From: Mercurialis annua
Lineage: Eukaryota > Streptophyta > Magnoliopsida > Malpighiales > Euphorbiaceae
NCBI RefSeq assembly: GCF_937616625.2
Contig: NC_065577.1
Coordinates: 10,643,001 to 10,707,000 of the forward strand
Direction: 5' to 3'
Length of the DNA stretch: 64,000 nucleotides
The position numbers and the translations under genes were made by a program. Positions 24,556 through 35,869 of the stretch are shown here, in pieces. Under the pieces are notes generated by a model that saw nothing but the letters and a program-made list of their open reading frames with translations, did no database searches and had not been told where the DNA came from. Every line of letters starts with the position of its first letter. The first letter of the stretch is position 1.

Positions 24556-25232
24556 TCAGAGATTGATTTCAGAAGATTTGACCTTTGAGAAGATTAATTT
24601 CAAAGGTTTGACCATTAATTTCAGAGGTTTTGACCTTGACCTTTGACTTTGACAGAAGATTAATTTGATTTTAGAAGATTTGACCTTTGAGAAGATTAAT
24701 ATCAGAGGTTTGACCATTAATCTCAGAGGTTTTGACCTTAATCTTTGACAGAAGATTAATTTGATTTCAAAAGATTTGACCTTTGAGAAGATTAATTTCA
24801 GAGGTTTGACCATTAATCTCAGAAGTTTTGACCTTGACCTTTGATAGAAGATTAATTTGATTTCAGAAGATTTGATCTTTGAGAAGATTAATTTTAGAGG
24901 TTCGACCATTAATTTCAGAGGTTTTGACTTTGACCTTTGACTTTGACAGAAGATTAATTTGATTTCAGAAGATTTGACCTTTGAGAAGATTAATTTCAGA
25001 GGTTTGACCATTAATCTCAGAGGTTTTGACCTTAATCTTTGACAGAAGATTAATTTGATTTCAAAAGATTTGACCTTTGAGAAGATTAATTTCAGAGGTT
25101 TGACCATTAATCTCAGAGGTTTTGACCTTGACCTTTGATAGAAGATTAATTTGATTTCAGAAGATTTGATCTTTGAGAAGATTAATTTAGAGGTTTGACC
25201 ATTAATTTCAGAGGTTTTGACCAAGATTTGAC
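24556..25232. repeat. Satellite with 294-bp higher-order unit, W-box rich
   Basis: The landmark GAGAAGATTA falls at 24587, 24689, 24785, 24881, 24983, 25079 and 25175: spacings 102, 96, 96, 102, 96, 96. So three distinct subunits (102+96+96) repeat as a 294-bp block. Subunit-specific variants recur exactly 294 bp apart: CTTTGACTTTGACAG, CTTAATCTTTGACAG, CTTTGATAG, and the mutated TTTGATC. About 30 TTGAC cores occur in the array, about 25 of them TTGAC(C/T), the WRKY-binding W-box core. The long minus-strand open frame here is a by-product of a period divisible by three. Confidence 0.95.
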
Positions 25233-25900
25233 CTTTGACGAAAAGAAGATTTCAGAGGTTAAATCTTGGAGGTTCAAATAATATAACTTGGGAAGCAGAA
25301 TCTGAAGCTCAAAAGGCCAGAAGCCTAAAGGTATATTTTGTCAGAAGCTCAAAAGGCAAGAAGCTCAAAGGTATTTTTGCCAGAAGTTCAATTGGCCAAT
25401 GCCCAGTAAAGCGATAGTTCAGAAGCAGTTTTTAGAAGTGAGAAGTGCTGTGAAGACGTGGGCAGTTAAAGAAGCAGTTATCACCTAGCAGTTTTTGCAG
25501 ACGCTATAAAAAGAAAAAGAAGACAACGATTTGAAGCCCAGTCAGATTCAACAAAAACTCAATACTCTCAGGAGATCATCACAATCAAAATCTTTTATTT
25601 TATGAAATTCTTTGTAAACACTTTACAGTTTTCGCAATATCAATTTTTTATTTTTGACATTATTTCAGCAGTAGTTTCATTTACAGTGTTGAATTCTACA
25701 TTTTAATTGCAGAAGTTTATTCTTATTTTCAAAATTCTTTAGGAGTTTTTTTTTTTACGAACCGTTTATATTTTTTACGTCCTTTAAAAATCAGTCACAA
25801 TCGCTTGATCAATTTTTAATTTTCAATTTGAGGTCTGACCTCTGGCACACTCGCACACACTTAAAAGGCACCAACCGTTTTCTTGAAAAACAGGGAAACA
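25233..25900 (+). promoter_or_regulatory. LTR- or promoter-like region after the satellite
   Basis: Short direct repeats (AGAAGCTCAAAAGGC at 25340-25356 and relatives, 25300-25395) lead to a TATA-like GCTATAAAAAGAAAAAG at 25503-25520. A leader-like stretch follows (CCCAGTCAGATTCAACAAAAAC). The order repeat enhancer, TATA, leader resembles the U3-R part of an LTR or a pararetrovirus-type promoter, but no termini, primer-binding site or coding domain confirm either. Confidence 0.3.
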
Positions 25901-26313
25901 CTTACATAAAAAATACAATAAAGACATTCAAAAAATAATATACAAAGTTGTTTTTATAAATAAATTGTTTCCATTGTTATATACGTATCAATTTCTGAGA
26001 GATTAGCCACTAGAAAAATTGGGAACAAGAAAAGCAAAAGCCAGACCACAACAAAACAGAAAAGAAGGTTGTAGTTTAGGCATCAACCCAATCATAAATC
26101 TTTCCCGACACAACCGCTTCATTCATTATTGTTTATCCATTTCAGTTCTTACCCTTAACCCATCATGCATGCAATCCAGATAACGTGTACACCCAATAAT
26201 ACTCTGCATGCGTCATCACTGTCCTTATCATCACTCCCCTCCTCCAGATCTTGCCACGTTTCCTGCCAAGACCAAACCCTGCCCTGGATGTTTGAAACGT
26301 GGCAATGTCTGTG

Positions 26314-26330
26314 ATTATGATATATATATA
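26314..26330 (+). promoter_or_regulatory. TATA-like element upstream of small gene
   Basis: GATATATATATATGCGG lies 75-90 bases before the ATG at 26405. A start about 30 bases downstream would put the in-frame ATG at 26330 outside the transcript, favouring the ATG at 26405. Confidence 0.4.
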
Positions 26331-26404
26331 TGCGGTATAAGATAATGTTGCAATATAATTTGGCGCAAGAAAGTGAAAAGAAATCAGTTGAGTTTCCCGC
26401 CAGA

Positions 26405-28207
26405 ATGGCAGTGAGTGAAGAACCGATTCTTTGTCGGTTGGACCGTTTGGATAACATGGTTAGTGTCTTCATTCTAATTCTTTTTAAGATTCTTACAAAA
26501 CTTCTCTTGCCTTTTTGTTTTTTTTAATAAAGGTGAGTTTTTTTTGATTTTTTTTGGGTGTCTTAATTTCATTTGTTTGATGTTTAACTATAAGAAAAGG
26601 AGAACTGGTATGATCAATGAATATTCCCAACTCTAAAATTGTCAGAAAAATGTGTGGTTTCTTTTTAATACATATAATTAAGTTTCAGAAGTAGAATGCA
26701 ATTACTTGAAAGGTGTTTTCTATTTTATTATTTTGCAGATAAATTTTGTTTTGCTTATTTATTCCTAATTATAAGTTTAATAATCAAATGAATATTTAAA
26801 TAAATCATAGCTAAATTAAATTAATAATATAATTATAATAATTTATGGTTTTTGATGATTATAATTAGCATATTAGAAGTAATTTTAGAAGTAATTTATT
26901 TTACAAGTATGGACATTTATTTAATAAATTAAGGTTATAATAAGTGGTTCGTACAATTTTAATTTAATATCTATAAGTTGAAACAAATGTGTTATGGAAG
27001 GAGGAGTTTTTAACGTTTTAACTAAAAAGTGTATTCGTATAAAAAATTAATTCTTATTTTAATGAGTGAACATCAATATCTGTAATATTTATACTAGCAC
27101 AAATTGAATTGGCACTGAAAATAGTCAATAGTTCAAATCTTTTTCCTAGTTCAAATGCCATTTCTTAGTCTCTAATTTACTATATGTTATCACACTATAT
27201 GTTATCTTAAATTAAATTATTGAGATAGTTTTTAGTGATACATATAAATAGTGCAAATATTAATGTTTTTGTAAAATATAATTCAGTTGAGGCAGCTAGA
27301 AGAAATAAGAGGCAGCAATAGATCACCGAAGAGCTCATGTGCATCAACACCGTCCAGTGGGACACTTACAAGTGAAGGACATGGATCGTCCATTGATTTT
27401 TCCCCCAAAAAAAGCTTGGAAAAGCACTGCCGTCCGATCAACCGTGTGATCATCGACACTGAAGTCAAAGGCACACTTGTTGAAAGACTGGACCATGTAG
27501 AGGAGCGTCTTCTTAAGGTAATATAATATGTGATACTTATTTTTTTTATAGTAATATGATAGTTATTAAATGTGCAATTTAAATTGAACTTTATTACCAA
27601 ATTCAATTTGAAAGTAAAAAATGTTTTTTTTTATATAATTAAAAAGGTTTAATTTAAAGAGCACAATCTAGTTTTTTGAATTTGTGATATGGGAGTGAGT
27701 AATTCACTCACTCTATCATTTTGATCGATTATATGGTCATTGCTTGTTTTCTTTTTTCAAAATTGGTAATCGACTTTTAAAATTTCAATTGTTAGTTATT
27801 AGTTACCGAGAATTTACAACCTTTTGGTGTATTTAAGAGGCGCCTTAACCATTCAAAGTAGGCCCATATTGGCTGGTCATTGCTTGGTCATGCATTATAA
27901 TCTTATCCTTTATCTTTTACTGATTTAAAAATAATTAATATTATTTTCGACTGATCGACGTTATTCTATTTGACTCTAAATTTATAACTTAGAGATGATA
28001 TCAATTCTTTGTTGTTTAATTTATTAGAAAGTAAATTTATGTAAATGATGTGTATTGTATCAGTTGTGTGTGCAGTTAGAAGGAGAATTGGAGGGTGAGA
28101 GGAAAAGAGAAGAGGAAAGCCCAGAGAAAAGTGGAAAGAAGAAGGGACTCAAAGGACTTGTTAAGAGTATGGTTAAGGGCAAGAAGAATCATAAATCAAA
28201 GGACTAA
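26405..28207 (+). CDS. Small plant protein of unknown function, coiled-coil with basic tail
   Basis: There are three exons: 26405-26458, 27287-27517, and 28064-28207 (or 28076-28207). The GT-AG junctions keep frame and give 142 or 138 aa. The third exon has two in-frame acceptors 12 nt apart (TATCAG and GTGCAG). I prefer the first, which adds LCVQ and extends a leucine-spaced helix. Visible parts: an N-terminal leucine-rich helix (ILCRLDRLDNMLRQLEEI); a Ser/Thr-rich linker (TPSSGTLTSEGHGSS, about 36-50); a second helix about 85-105 (LVERLDHVEERLLK); and a lysine-rich C-terminus (GLKGLVKSMVKGKK). There is no signal peptide, membrane segment or known catalytic motif. The pattern looks like a conserved plant family, but I cannot name a function. 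Alternative in-frame starts at 26330 and 26345 would add up to 25 residues. Splice consistency and codon-like composition support a real gene. Confidence 0.7.
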
Positions 28208-28933
28208 ATTTTTTTTTTTTGAGGGTTCTTCCTTTTTGGTTTGTAATCTTTAAATTGGATACACACCTGGTTTTATTTTTTTGGATGTTTGTTAGTTATA
28301 GTGTATGATGTAAATGTGAAATGTTAAGAAGTTGTGAAATAAGTACTTTCAATTTTGATGCAATCTTCAATAGTTTAGAGAGCACAAGCAAACATGATCA
28401 TAAGAAATCATACAAATTTTATTAGAATTATTATTTTAATTAATTGGTATAAATAATTAATTATAATTTAGTAAGAATGTGACAATTTAAGTTCAATTAT
28501 AATCTTATAAAATGTATTTAAATTCAATCATAATCTAATAATTAGTATTAGATTTATATTTATAAATTCATTTAATTTGTTCTGCATTACTAACTTTTAT
28601 CACTCTCTTTCATGTACAATAACATCTGCTTGTTATTTGAAATTGAAACTCCCCCTGAATATAATTGTGATGTGATATGCAGGGCATTATTGGCGGGCCA
28701 CTGAAACTGCCAAATAGACAATCGGGTAATTAAAATTTCAGACCAGATCCGTTTTAGTATCGTATTAGATTATTATTTTGTTTAGTTAGTAAGAATAATT
28801 GATTATAAATTAGTGAACATATGACACCACATGATTATGAGATGGGTTTAGATTCAATCATAATTTAACAACTAGAACTAGTTAATAGGTGGTTTGAATC
28901 TTCCTATTTATAAATTTATTTATATTTATTGTT
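28208..28933. other. 3' flank of small gene, no further gene seen
   Basis: The first about 130 bases after the stop are T-rich and likely 3' UTR. The remainder is AT-rich, with repeated AATTATAATTTAGTAA-like words near 28450 and 28780-28870. Confidence 0.5.
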
Positions 28934-29298
28934 GGCAAAACACATACTTAGGTCGCTGCACAATAACGTTTTTTTAAAGTTGGGTCCCTATATTAAAAAA
29001 CGTCTAATTTTCATCCTGCACTACTATAAACGTTCATTTTAAATCCTTATTTCTATGCGAGTAAAGGAAATTCAGACGACGTTATATATTAGCATAATTA
29101 TATTTACACGTCATTAGAATGAAAAAAATATACTTACGTAATAGCTTATGTGTCATGACTTTGACTTTTTCTTTAAAATAACACCTGATCATTCTCTCTC
29201 CTCCCCACCTCCTTTCTCACCTTTACCTTCTCCTCTTTAAACTTTTCTTCTCGAGCTCTCTCTGTCGAATGAATTAGCTAGATTTTTGAATGAATTAG

Positions 29299-29559
29299 TT
29301 GTATCTCGCATTAATTGGAGATCTACATATGCTGAATCGTGAACCTCTCCGTCCTTTTGATATGAAATGGAAAGCTTATGTCACTGAAGACTACAACGAG
29401 ATTGAAGGTTGTACCTCGTCGTTCATGGTGGAAGGTTTTAGAAATCCGGTATATTGTTTGTGGAGGAAAGAATGGATGTTTCTTAGATCAGTACATGGCG
29501 GAGATGCGAGCGATGCCCAACTGAAGAATGAAAATGCGGTGGAGATCCCACCGGAATGA
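29299..29559 (+). pseudogene. Possible captured gene fragment in the Pack-MULE-like element
   Basis: An 86-codon frame with protein-like composition (contains NREPLRPFDMKWKAYVTED and FRNPVYCLWRKEWMF). I do not recognise the family. It lies between the left terminal repeat and the PPR fragment and has no visible promoter of its own. It could be a second captured exon or chance. Confidence 0.3.
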
Positions 29560-29636
29560 TTATCGGAGTCCACAGACTCTTGAAATATCTTAATCTTCGT
29601 AGCAAGCATTAATTTTCAATCTCAAACTCATATCAA

Positions 29637-30120
29637 GCTATGGATTTTCATTTTGAGATGCTTAAAAATGGGCTACTTCCTAATAGTTGTTCTTTTGTTT
29701 CTCCTTTTCTGCTTATGAAAAAATGGCGAGTGTCCGATCCGGGGAGCAGTGTCACAGACAAGGTTTGAAGAATGGGGTTGAGTATATTTTGCCAGTGCAG
29801 AACTCATTAACTCATATTTATGGCTGTTGTGGGCATGTTGAGTTTGCTAGGAAGGTGTTTGATGAAATGTCGCAATGTCTTGGAATTCAATTATGAATGC
29901 ATATGCTCATTTGTGTGAAGTGGGTGTTGCTCACAATATTTTTAGAATGATGCTTGAGAAAAATGTGTATCTTGAAATATTTTGATTTCTGGGTGCTTGA
30001 AGATCAATAATACTAGGCGTTCATTAATGTTATTTAGAAAAATGGGGATCTATGGTCTAAGAGGAGATAATACAACTATGGAAAACGTGCTAACTGCTTG
30101 CTGTAAGTCTTCTATGGTAA
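29637..30120 (+). pseudogene. Broken PPR (PLS-type) protein fragment
   Basis: Pieces in three frames line up into consecutive pentatricopeptide repeats: FEMLKNGLLPNSCSF; GEQCHRQGLKNGVEYI; VQNSLTHIYGCCGHVEFARK followed by VFDEM; WNSIMNAYAHLCEVG; and NILISGCLKINNTRRSLMLF. At least two frameshifts (near 29690 and 29875) are present, and a TGG to TGA change breaks the last WN motif near 29980. Plant PPR proteins bind organellar RNA. This piece is far shorter than a functional one (usually 400-900 aa) and is dead. It lies wholly inside the Pack-MULE-like element. Confidence 0.8.
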
Positions 30121-30149
30121 GCACTAATTTTCAAATTAACAAAAGAACC

Positions 30150-30255
30150 TGATAGTGATGGTGGTTATGGAGAGTATTGGCGGTGGTTATGAAGATTTGG
30201 TATGATGGTGGTGGTGGTTATGAAGATTTGGTATGATGGTGGTGGTTATGGAGAG
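30150..30255. repeat. GGTGGTTATG minisatellite
   Basis: Tandem variants of GATGGTGGTGGTTATGGAGA and GAAGATTTGGTATGATGGTG occur, with about 3-4 units. They lie inside the Pack-MULE-like element, downstream of the PPR fragment. Confidence 0.85.
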
Positions 30256-31155
30256 TGTTCCTCTGTGCCAAATGTATAGATTAGTTATTAATTGGTTTTA
30301 TGCATTTGAAGATTATGTTTAATTCATCTTCAAATTAGGTGACTACCTATAAATGAAAAAAAAAGTAAAAAATGGTTCTTAGAATTATGGGGAAGAAGAG
30401 GTATTAAGAAAAACATAAAACATGATCCTTATAATTATATTGAATTTTTTTAAGCTATAGCTGAGCTGATGTGTCATTCATTTAAATAGGCCATTCTCAA
30501 AGATAATTGCGTGCATTCCACTCTCTGATAGAATGTGACAGAAGGATTTTAAATTGATGTTTTTAATAGTGTAAGACATATTTTTAATGTTTTTGAGTGT
30601 AGGGACTCAAGTTGGAAAAAAGTGACAGTGTAGGGATTCAAATATGTATTTGGCCTTTATTTTTTTAAATAATGTGTGGTCTTTAACAAACTTTAAAGCA
30701 TTAAAGATGTGCCCGAGTTTTTTTGGATCAATAGATTTGCCCGAGTTATATTCTTTACTTAGAAGAATTAAATAAAATACCGTGCAAATATAATTTATTT
30801 AGTCTTGATTCCACATTTCTAAGAATTAAAATGATACTTTATTCGTCCCGAATTGATGAGCACTATTTTTCAACGATAATGTATAATTGATATAGATTTT
30901 ATAATTATTAGTATATATTTTGTAATTAGTAATATAAATTTATGTTTGGAAATGCTCTAAGTCCTATATTTGGCCATTACTTCAACTCTTATAATTAATA
31001 GCTTTGTTTTAGTTTTTCGTTCTAAATTTTAAGTTGATTATCTTTCATCAACATTTCTGTTTTGAAATTTTTGATTTCTCTTGAATATGTTTATTTTAAG
31101 TTGATTAATCTTTGAATCAACATCTTCAATTTGAATTTCTCAATTTTTTTTAAGA

Positions 31156-32412
31156 ATGTCTACCGAAAATAGTTTGAAAGAACTTATAGTAAGAATGTGG
31201 CTATCAAATTTACAGAAAAGAACTATGCCGTATGGGAATTTTAATTCAGAATGTTTTTAGAAGGAAAAGAACTTTGGAATCATATTGATGGGTCGTCTTT
31301 TCCTCCTAAATATTCTAAAGAACTAAATCAATGGAAGGCAACTCAAATCATCTCTTAGATTTTAGCATTGGTTGAAAGTCATATGGTGATATGGTGAACA
31401 ATTTACGCTCCTTTGAAACAACTCAAGATATGTGGAATTATTTGAAGCATGTCTACCATCAAGATACATTGCATGGCGCTTTCAACTTGAATTTGAGATT
31501 AGCAACTACAATCAAGGCAATCTATCTATCGAGCAATATTATTTGTAATTTCTTAATTTGTTGAGCGAATATTCTAGTATTATCTTTTCTAAGGCACCAA
31601 AGGAGGCCTTAATCGGTCTTCAAGAGGTTCATGAAGATACTAGGCTAAGTTTTTGATGAAATTACAACCAGAATTTGAGGTTGCGCGGGCTAGCTTATTG
31701 AATAGGAATCCATTTCTTACGTTGGATGCATGCTTTGGTGAATTATTGCGAGAAGAGCAAAGATTGGCTACGCAAGCTATCATGGGTGGTTCTAAAGAAA
31801 CATATGATGTTGTGAATATTGCTTATGCTGCTCAAGGAAGGAATCGAGGAAAAGCGCCAACGCAATGTTACAGTTGCAAGGAGTTAGGGCATATTCCCCG
31901 CAGTTGTACTAAGAAATTTTGCAATTATTGTAAGCAGAATGAACATATCATCAGGAATATCCTACACGCCCACAAAATCGGCAAGCTCAAGCCTTTCACA
32001 CAGCCACTTCAGGTTCTTCACCTACTACCACTATCAATAATCACTCTACAATTATTCCAAAAACGGTACAACAAATGATTCTCTGAGTTTTCTGCTCTTG
32101 GGCTTCAAAGTCAAGGTAAGCTTGTTCCTTATTCTTTGTTTGTCGATTCTAAAGCCTATTTGACTAGTTCAACTGATTTTTTGCACAATCTACGACAATA
32201 TGCTGGCTCTCAAAATATTCAAATTGCTAATGGACGTAATCTTTGAATTACATCCATTGGTGATATTGGACCTTCTTTTCGTCATGTATTTGTTTCATAT
32301 GGATTGTGTACTAAGCTTATCTCGGTTGGAAAAATTGAGGACAATAACTATGCCGTGCACTTCTCTCGTAATGGTTGTCTTGTGCATGATCAGATACCGG
32401 GGAAGGTGATCG
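31156..32412 (+). pseudogene. Ty1-copia gag/protease relic
   Basis: Early gag blocks include NYAVWEF, then LEGKELWNHIDGSSFPP near 31260-31310. An open stretch at 31653-32078 then carries EVARASLLNRNPFLTLDACF and a CX2CX4HX4C zinc knuckle (CYSCKELGHIPRSC near 31866). Next comes a protease-linker region with NLRQYAGSQNIQIANG, KLISVGKIEDNNYAVHFSRNGC and HDQIPGKVIA, characteristic of copia polyproteins. Stops and frameshifts interrupt it, and the usual DSGA-type protease motif appears as DSKA. The reading switches to LINE sequence at about 32413. No integrase, reverse transcriptase or LTR of this element was found. Confidence 0.85.
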
Positions 32413-35400
32413 CAAGAGCTCTATTGGCAACCTCCATTGATGAAAACAAGTACTGGCATCAGAAGTCTAGGCAGGACTGGGTTAAATAGGGAGACAAAAA
32501 CACAACTTACTTTCATGAAAAGACAAAGAAAAAAAAGAAAAAGAAATACTATTAATGGATTATGGTCTGACTTGGGTGAATGGACTACTAGCAAGGAAGA
32601 GATAAAATAGACCATTTGCAAATTCTTCAAGAACATCTTCACAAGCAGCAACTCGGGATCAATCCATACATTCTTAGATGGCTTTCCAAGGAAAGTAACA
32701 ACAGATATGAACCATTCCCTAACTAAACCTATCTCAGCCCTGGAGATAAGGAGATCAGTCTTCTCTCTTCACCCCACAAAAGCCCCTGACTAAGATGGTT
32801 TCACAGGGTTTTTCTTTCAGAAATTTTGGCCAATAGTGGGAGAGATAGTAAACTTTGCAGTACAAGACTTTTCAAAACTGGAAAAATGTTGAGAAGCATG
32901 AAGCATACCCTGATTGCTTTAATCCTCAAAGTCCAGCATCCTCAGAGAGTTGGAGATCTGAGACCAACCAATCTTTGCACCACATTCTACAAAATTATTT
33001 CCAAAATCCTCTCCCCGAGACTGCAACTGATTTTTCCATTCATCATGGATCAACATCAAAATGCTTTCATTCAAGGGAGATCAATCTCAAATAACATCTT
33101 GATTGCCCATGAAGTAATTCACTTCTTGAAGAACAAAAAGATCGGAAAGCAAGCCTCCATGGCCATAAAGCTAGACATAAGTAAGGCTTATACATAGTGA
33201 AATGGGACTACTTAGCCCAGATTTTGCAAGCTCGGGGCTTCAACCAAATCTTCATTGACTGGATCATGGAATGTGTCAAGACAGTTTCCTACTCTATCAT
33301 CATACATGAGGCACTTATGATTATTTTGAACCTAGTAGAGGTCTAAGGCAGGGGGATCCTTTATCTCCCCTGCCTTTTGTTTTATGTGCTGAAGGACTGG
33401 GGCATAAAATTAAACAAGCAACCTCTAGTAACATCATCCAAGGGATCAATATATCCAGATATGGCCCTAGCATTAGCCACCTCTTCTTTGCAGATGATTC
33501 TATCATTTTCTCCCAAGCCATCAACTAGAATCCTGTCTGAATATGGTAATGCGAGTGGTCAAATCATCAACTACACCAAGTCAGCAGTGTTTTTTTAGCA
33601 ATAACATAGACATGGGGGCCAGAAGGTCCATAGAAGCAACTTTGAATATTCAAAATATTAGCAATGAAAGTACATACCTAGGCCTGCCCCCATACATCAT
33701 GAGATCAAAACAATCATCTTTTAAGGAAATCATCAACAAGATTGAGCAAAAACTGTTAGGATGGAAGGAAAGCTTCCTGTTTCAGGCTGGCAAAGAGACC
33801 CTTCTCAAATCAGTTATTGCTACTATCCCATTCTACACAATGATGTGTTTCAGACTTCCAAAATCTTTGTGTTCTAGAATAAACAACCTCATGCTAAGGT
33901 TTTGGTGGGGAAGCACAGATCAAAAGAGGAAAAGTAAGTTGGGTAGCATGGAAAAAAATGTGTAGAAGCAAATGGGAGGGAGGACTAGGCTTCAAGGATT
34001 TAAATGCATTCAATCAAGCTCTACTAGTTAAACAAGCACGAAAAATTTCACAAAATCAAGACTCCCTCCTATTTCGGGTGTTAAAAAGTAAGTACTTCCA
34101 ATCTACCAGTATATGACAGGCTCCTCTTAAAAGCAACTCTTCCTGGAGATGGAGAAGCCTATTGCATGACATTCAGCTCCTTAACCAAGGAAGAAGATGG
34201 CAAATAGCCACAAGGGAACAGATTGCGACTCTTAAGGATCCATGGGTCCCATCCCATTTCCCTTTACTCCCAAGGTTAAAGCCTAACATCAGAAGGGATG
34301 AAGTCCCAGATCAAGTCCAAAATCTGATAATTCAGGAATCAAAGAGATGAAATGAAGACTTAGTCAAATATTTATTTATTGAAGAGATGTATCTTCAATC
34401 CTGGCTACTCCTCTACCCATCTTTCCAGTCTCAGACAAACACATCTGGCATCACAATTTCTCTGGCAACTTCACAGTTAAATCTGGATACCATATAGCCC
34501 TTAACCATCACCAAAATCCCCAGGACTCCCAAGTCCCAGACATGAAAAATAGTCATTGGAAGTCTCTATGGAACTTTAAAAATTCCAAACAAACTCAAAG
34601 TTTTCTTGTGGAAAATTCAGGTCAATGGTATCCCTACAGCTGAGAACCTCAACATAAGGCTTAATGGACCTCTAGTCTGTCCTAGATGTGGCATCCAGGA
34701 GTCCAGGATCCACCTTTTCTTTCTCTGTGACTTCAACCAGAGAGTCTGGTTCCTCCCCCCCTTATCTCTCCAATCAGGGTTACTGACTCAAAGCTCTTTT
34801 CGCCAAATCTGGATCTCTCATGGCTGAGTTAAGAGCATTAGATGACTCAGGCTCGAGTGAGAAACACTTCTGTTACCTCTCTCATTTTCAAAGAAAGCAG
34901 CTGAACAGTGGAGAAGACAGTGTCAAATGCTTCTGCATTTTGGTAGGAGTTTGACTTGGCCAATGATCTTTCTGAGGAGACTCTGGCCCCCGTCACTACC
35001 TCCACTTCCAGAGTGGATTTAGGGAGGGACTCCAATTCCTCATCCTTTGGACTCAGTTATCATCAAGTACGACACAGGGACTTGCACTCAGTTCAAATTT
35101 GGCTCCAGGTATTGCTAAGAATTGTCTGGGTCAACAAATGGGATCCTTCTCGGCAGTTTCAGACACATCTGGGATCTAGGTATCTTAGAATTCCTTACTC
35201 TCAGAGAAGCAATGAGCTGGACGAAAGTTAAATATCGAAGGACATGCCGCTATGGTATCTCAGTTTATAAACTCAGGGATATCTTCCTCGAGTGCTAGCC
35301 GGGGTATCTGTCAAGATATTTGGCACCTTTCAACTCTCTTCGATTTCTGCAACTTCTGTCACATAAATAGAAAGGACAACTCAGAAGCTCATACTTTAGC

Positions 35401-35457
35401 CGAGGAAGCAAAAGCAAGGTTCAAATGGCTTCTGCAGACCGAGCCTAGACATCTCTG
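32413..35457 (+). pseudogene. LINE relic with reverse transcriptase and RNase H, inserted in copia relic
   Basis: The order of blocks is that of a plant L1-type LINE pol without its endonuclease. These are the RT N-terminus (YWHQKSRQDWVK near 32450), DLRPTNLCTTFYKIISKIL near 32970, MDQHQNAFIQGRSISNNILIAHE near 33050 and MAIKLDISKAY near 33165. Then RGLRQGDPLSPLPF near 33340 and the catalytic FFADDS near 33488. Then STYLGLPP near 33670, LLGWKESFLFQAGKETLLKS near 33755 and RFWWGS. Next come a zf-RVT-like CPRCGIQESRIHLFFLC near 34680 and an RNase H tail (HINRKDNSEAHTLAEEA near 35360). Many frameshifts and stops occur. It is 5'-truncated where it enters the copia relic. Confidence 0.9.
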
Positions 35458-35861
35458 ATTGTCCTTTTGTTATCTCTTCTATCGTTGGAAAAAAATTACT
35501 AACGGTAACAATAGAAATGCTCCTAATTTTTACTCATAACAATATCAAACTTCCGATGACCATTTAAAAAAAGCACTATTTAATCAAACGAGTGTCAAAA
35601 CTGATACAAATATATTTGGTGGGATGTCGCGAACAAAGATATTTTTTACCGGCCGCTGCACTGTCAATATATTTTGATGAATTCAAAGTTAATCGATTTC
35701 TCCATTAGAAATCACCCAACTTTCACATATTTTAGTTCATTAACGGTTCGTCGCCCTTCGTCACGTGCCAAAATCCGACTGGAATAATTATTTATTCAAT
35801 AGTACATTTATTGAAAAAGTAGGCAAATAAAAATGTGCCTACTTACACCATTTATTTAATG
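35458..35861. other. Spacer, no gene seen
   Basis: This is AT-rich, between the LINE tail and the hAT-type element. No poly(A) longer than seven A remains at the LINE end (near 35491). Confidence 0.5.
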
Positions 35862-35869
35862 TATACATA

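Larger units (their letters stand above)
28934..30655. mobile_element. Pack-MULE-like element, 1722 bp, carrying gene fragments
   Basis: The left end reads GGCAAAACACATACTTAGG. The right end, reverse-complemented, reads GGCCAAATACATATTTGAA. The similarity continues for about 60 bp (AAGTTGGGTCCCTA versus AACTTGAGTCCCTA). Flanks show a 9-bp target duplication with one mismatch, TTTATTGTT at 28925-28933 and TTTATTTTT at 30656-30664, as expected for an older Mutator-like insertion. There is no transposase. Inside are a broken PPR gene piece (29637-30120) and an 86-codon frame (29299-29559), so it fits a Pack-MULE that captured host sequence. Confidence 0.7.

Noticed and set aside
24556..25224. 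222-codon minus-strand frame
   Set aside because: It is the translation of the 96/102-bp satellite, whose period is divisible by three, so any stop-free unit gives a long frame. There is no start context or unique sequence.
25233..25900. Endogenous pararetrovirus
   Set aside because: Only a promoter-like layout is visible. No coat, movement or polymerase domain and no primer-binding site were found, so the identity was left open.
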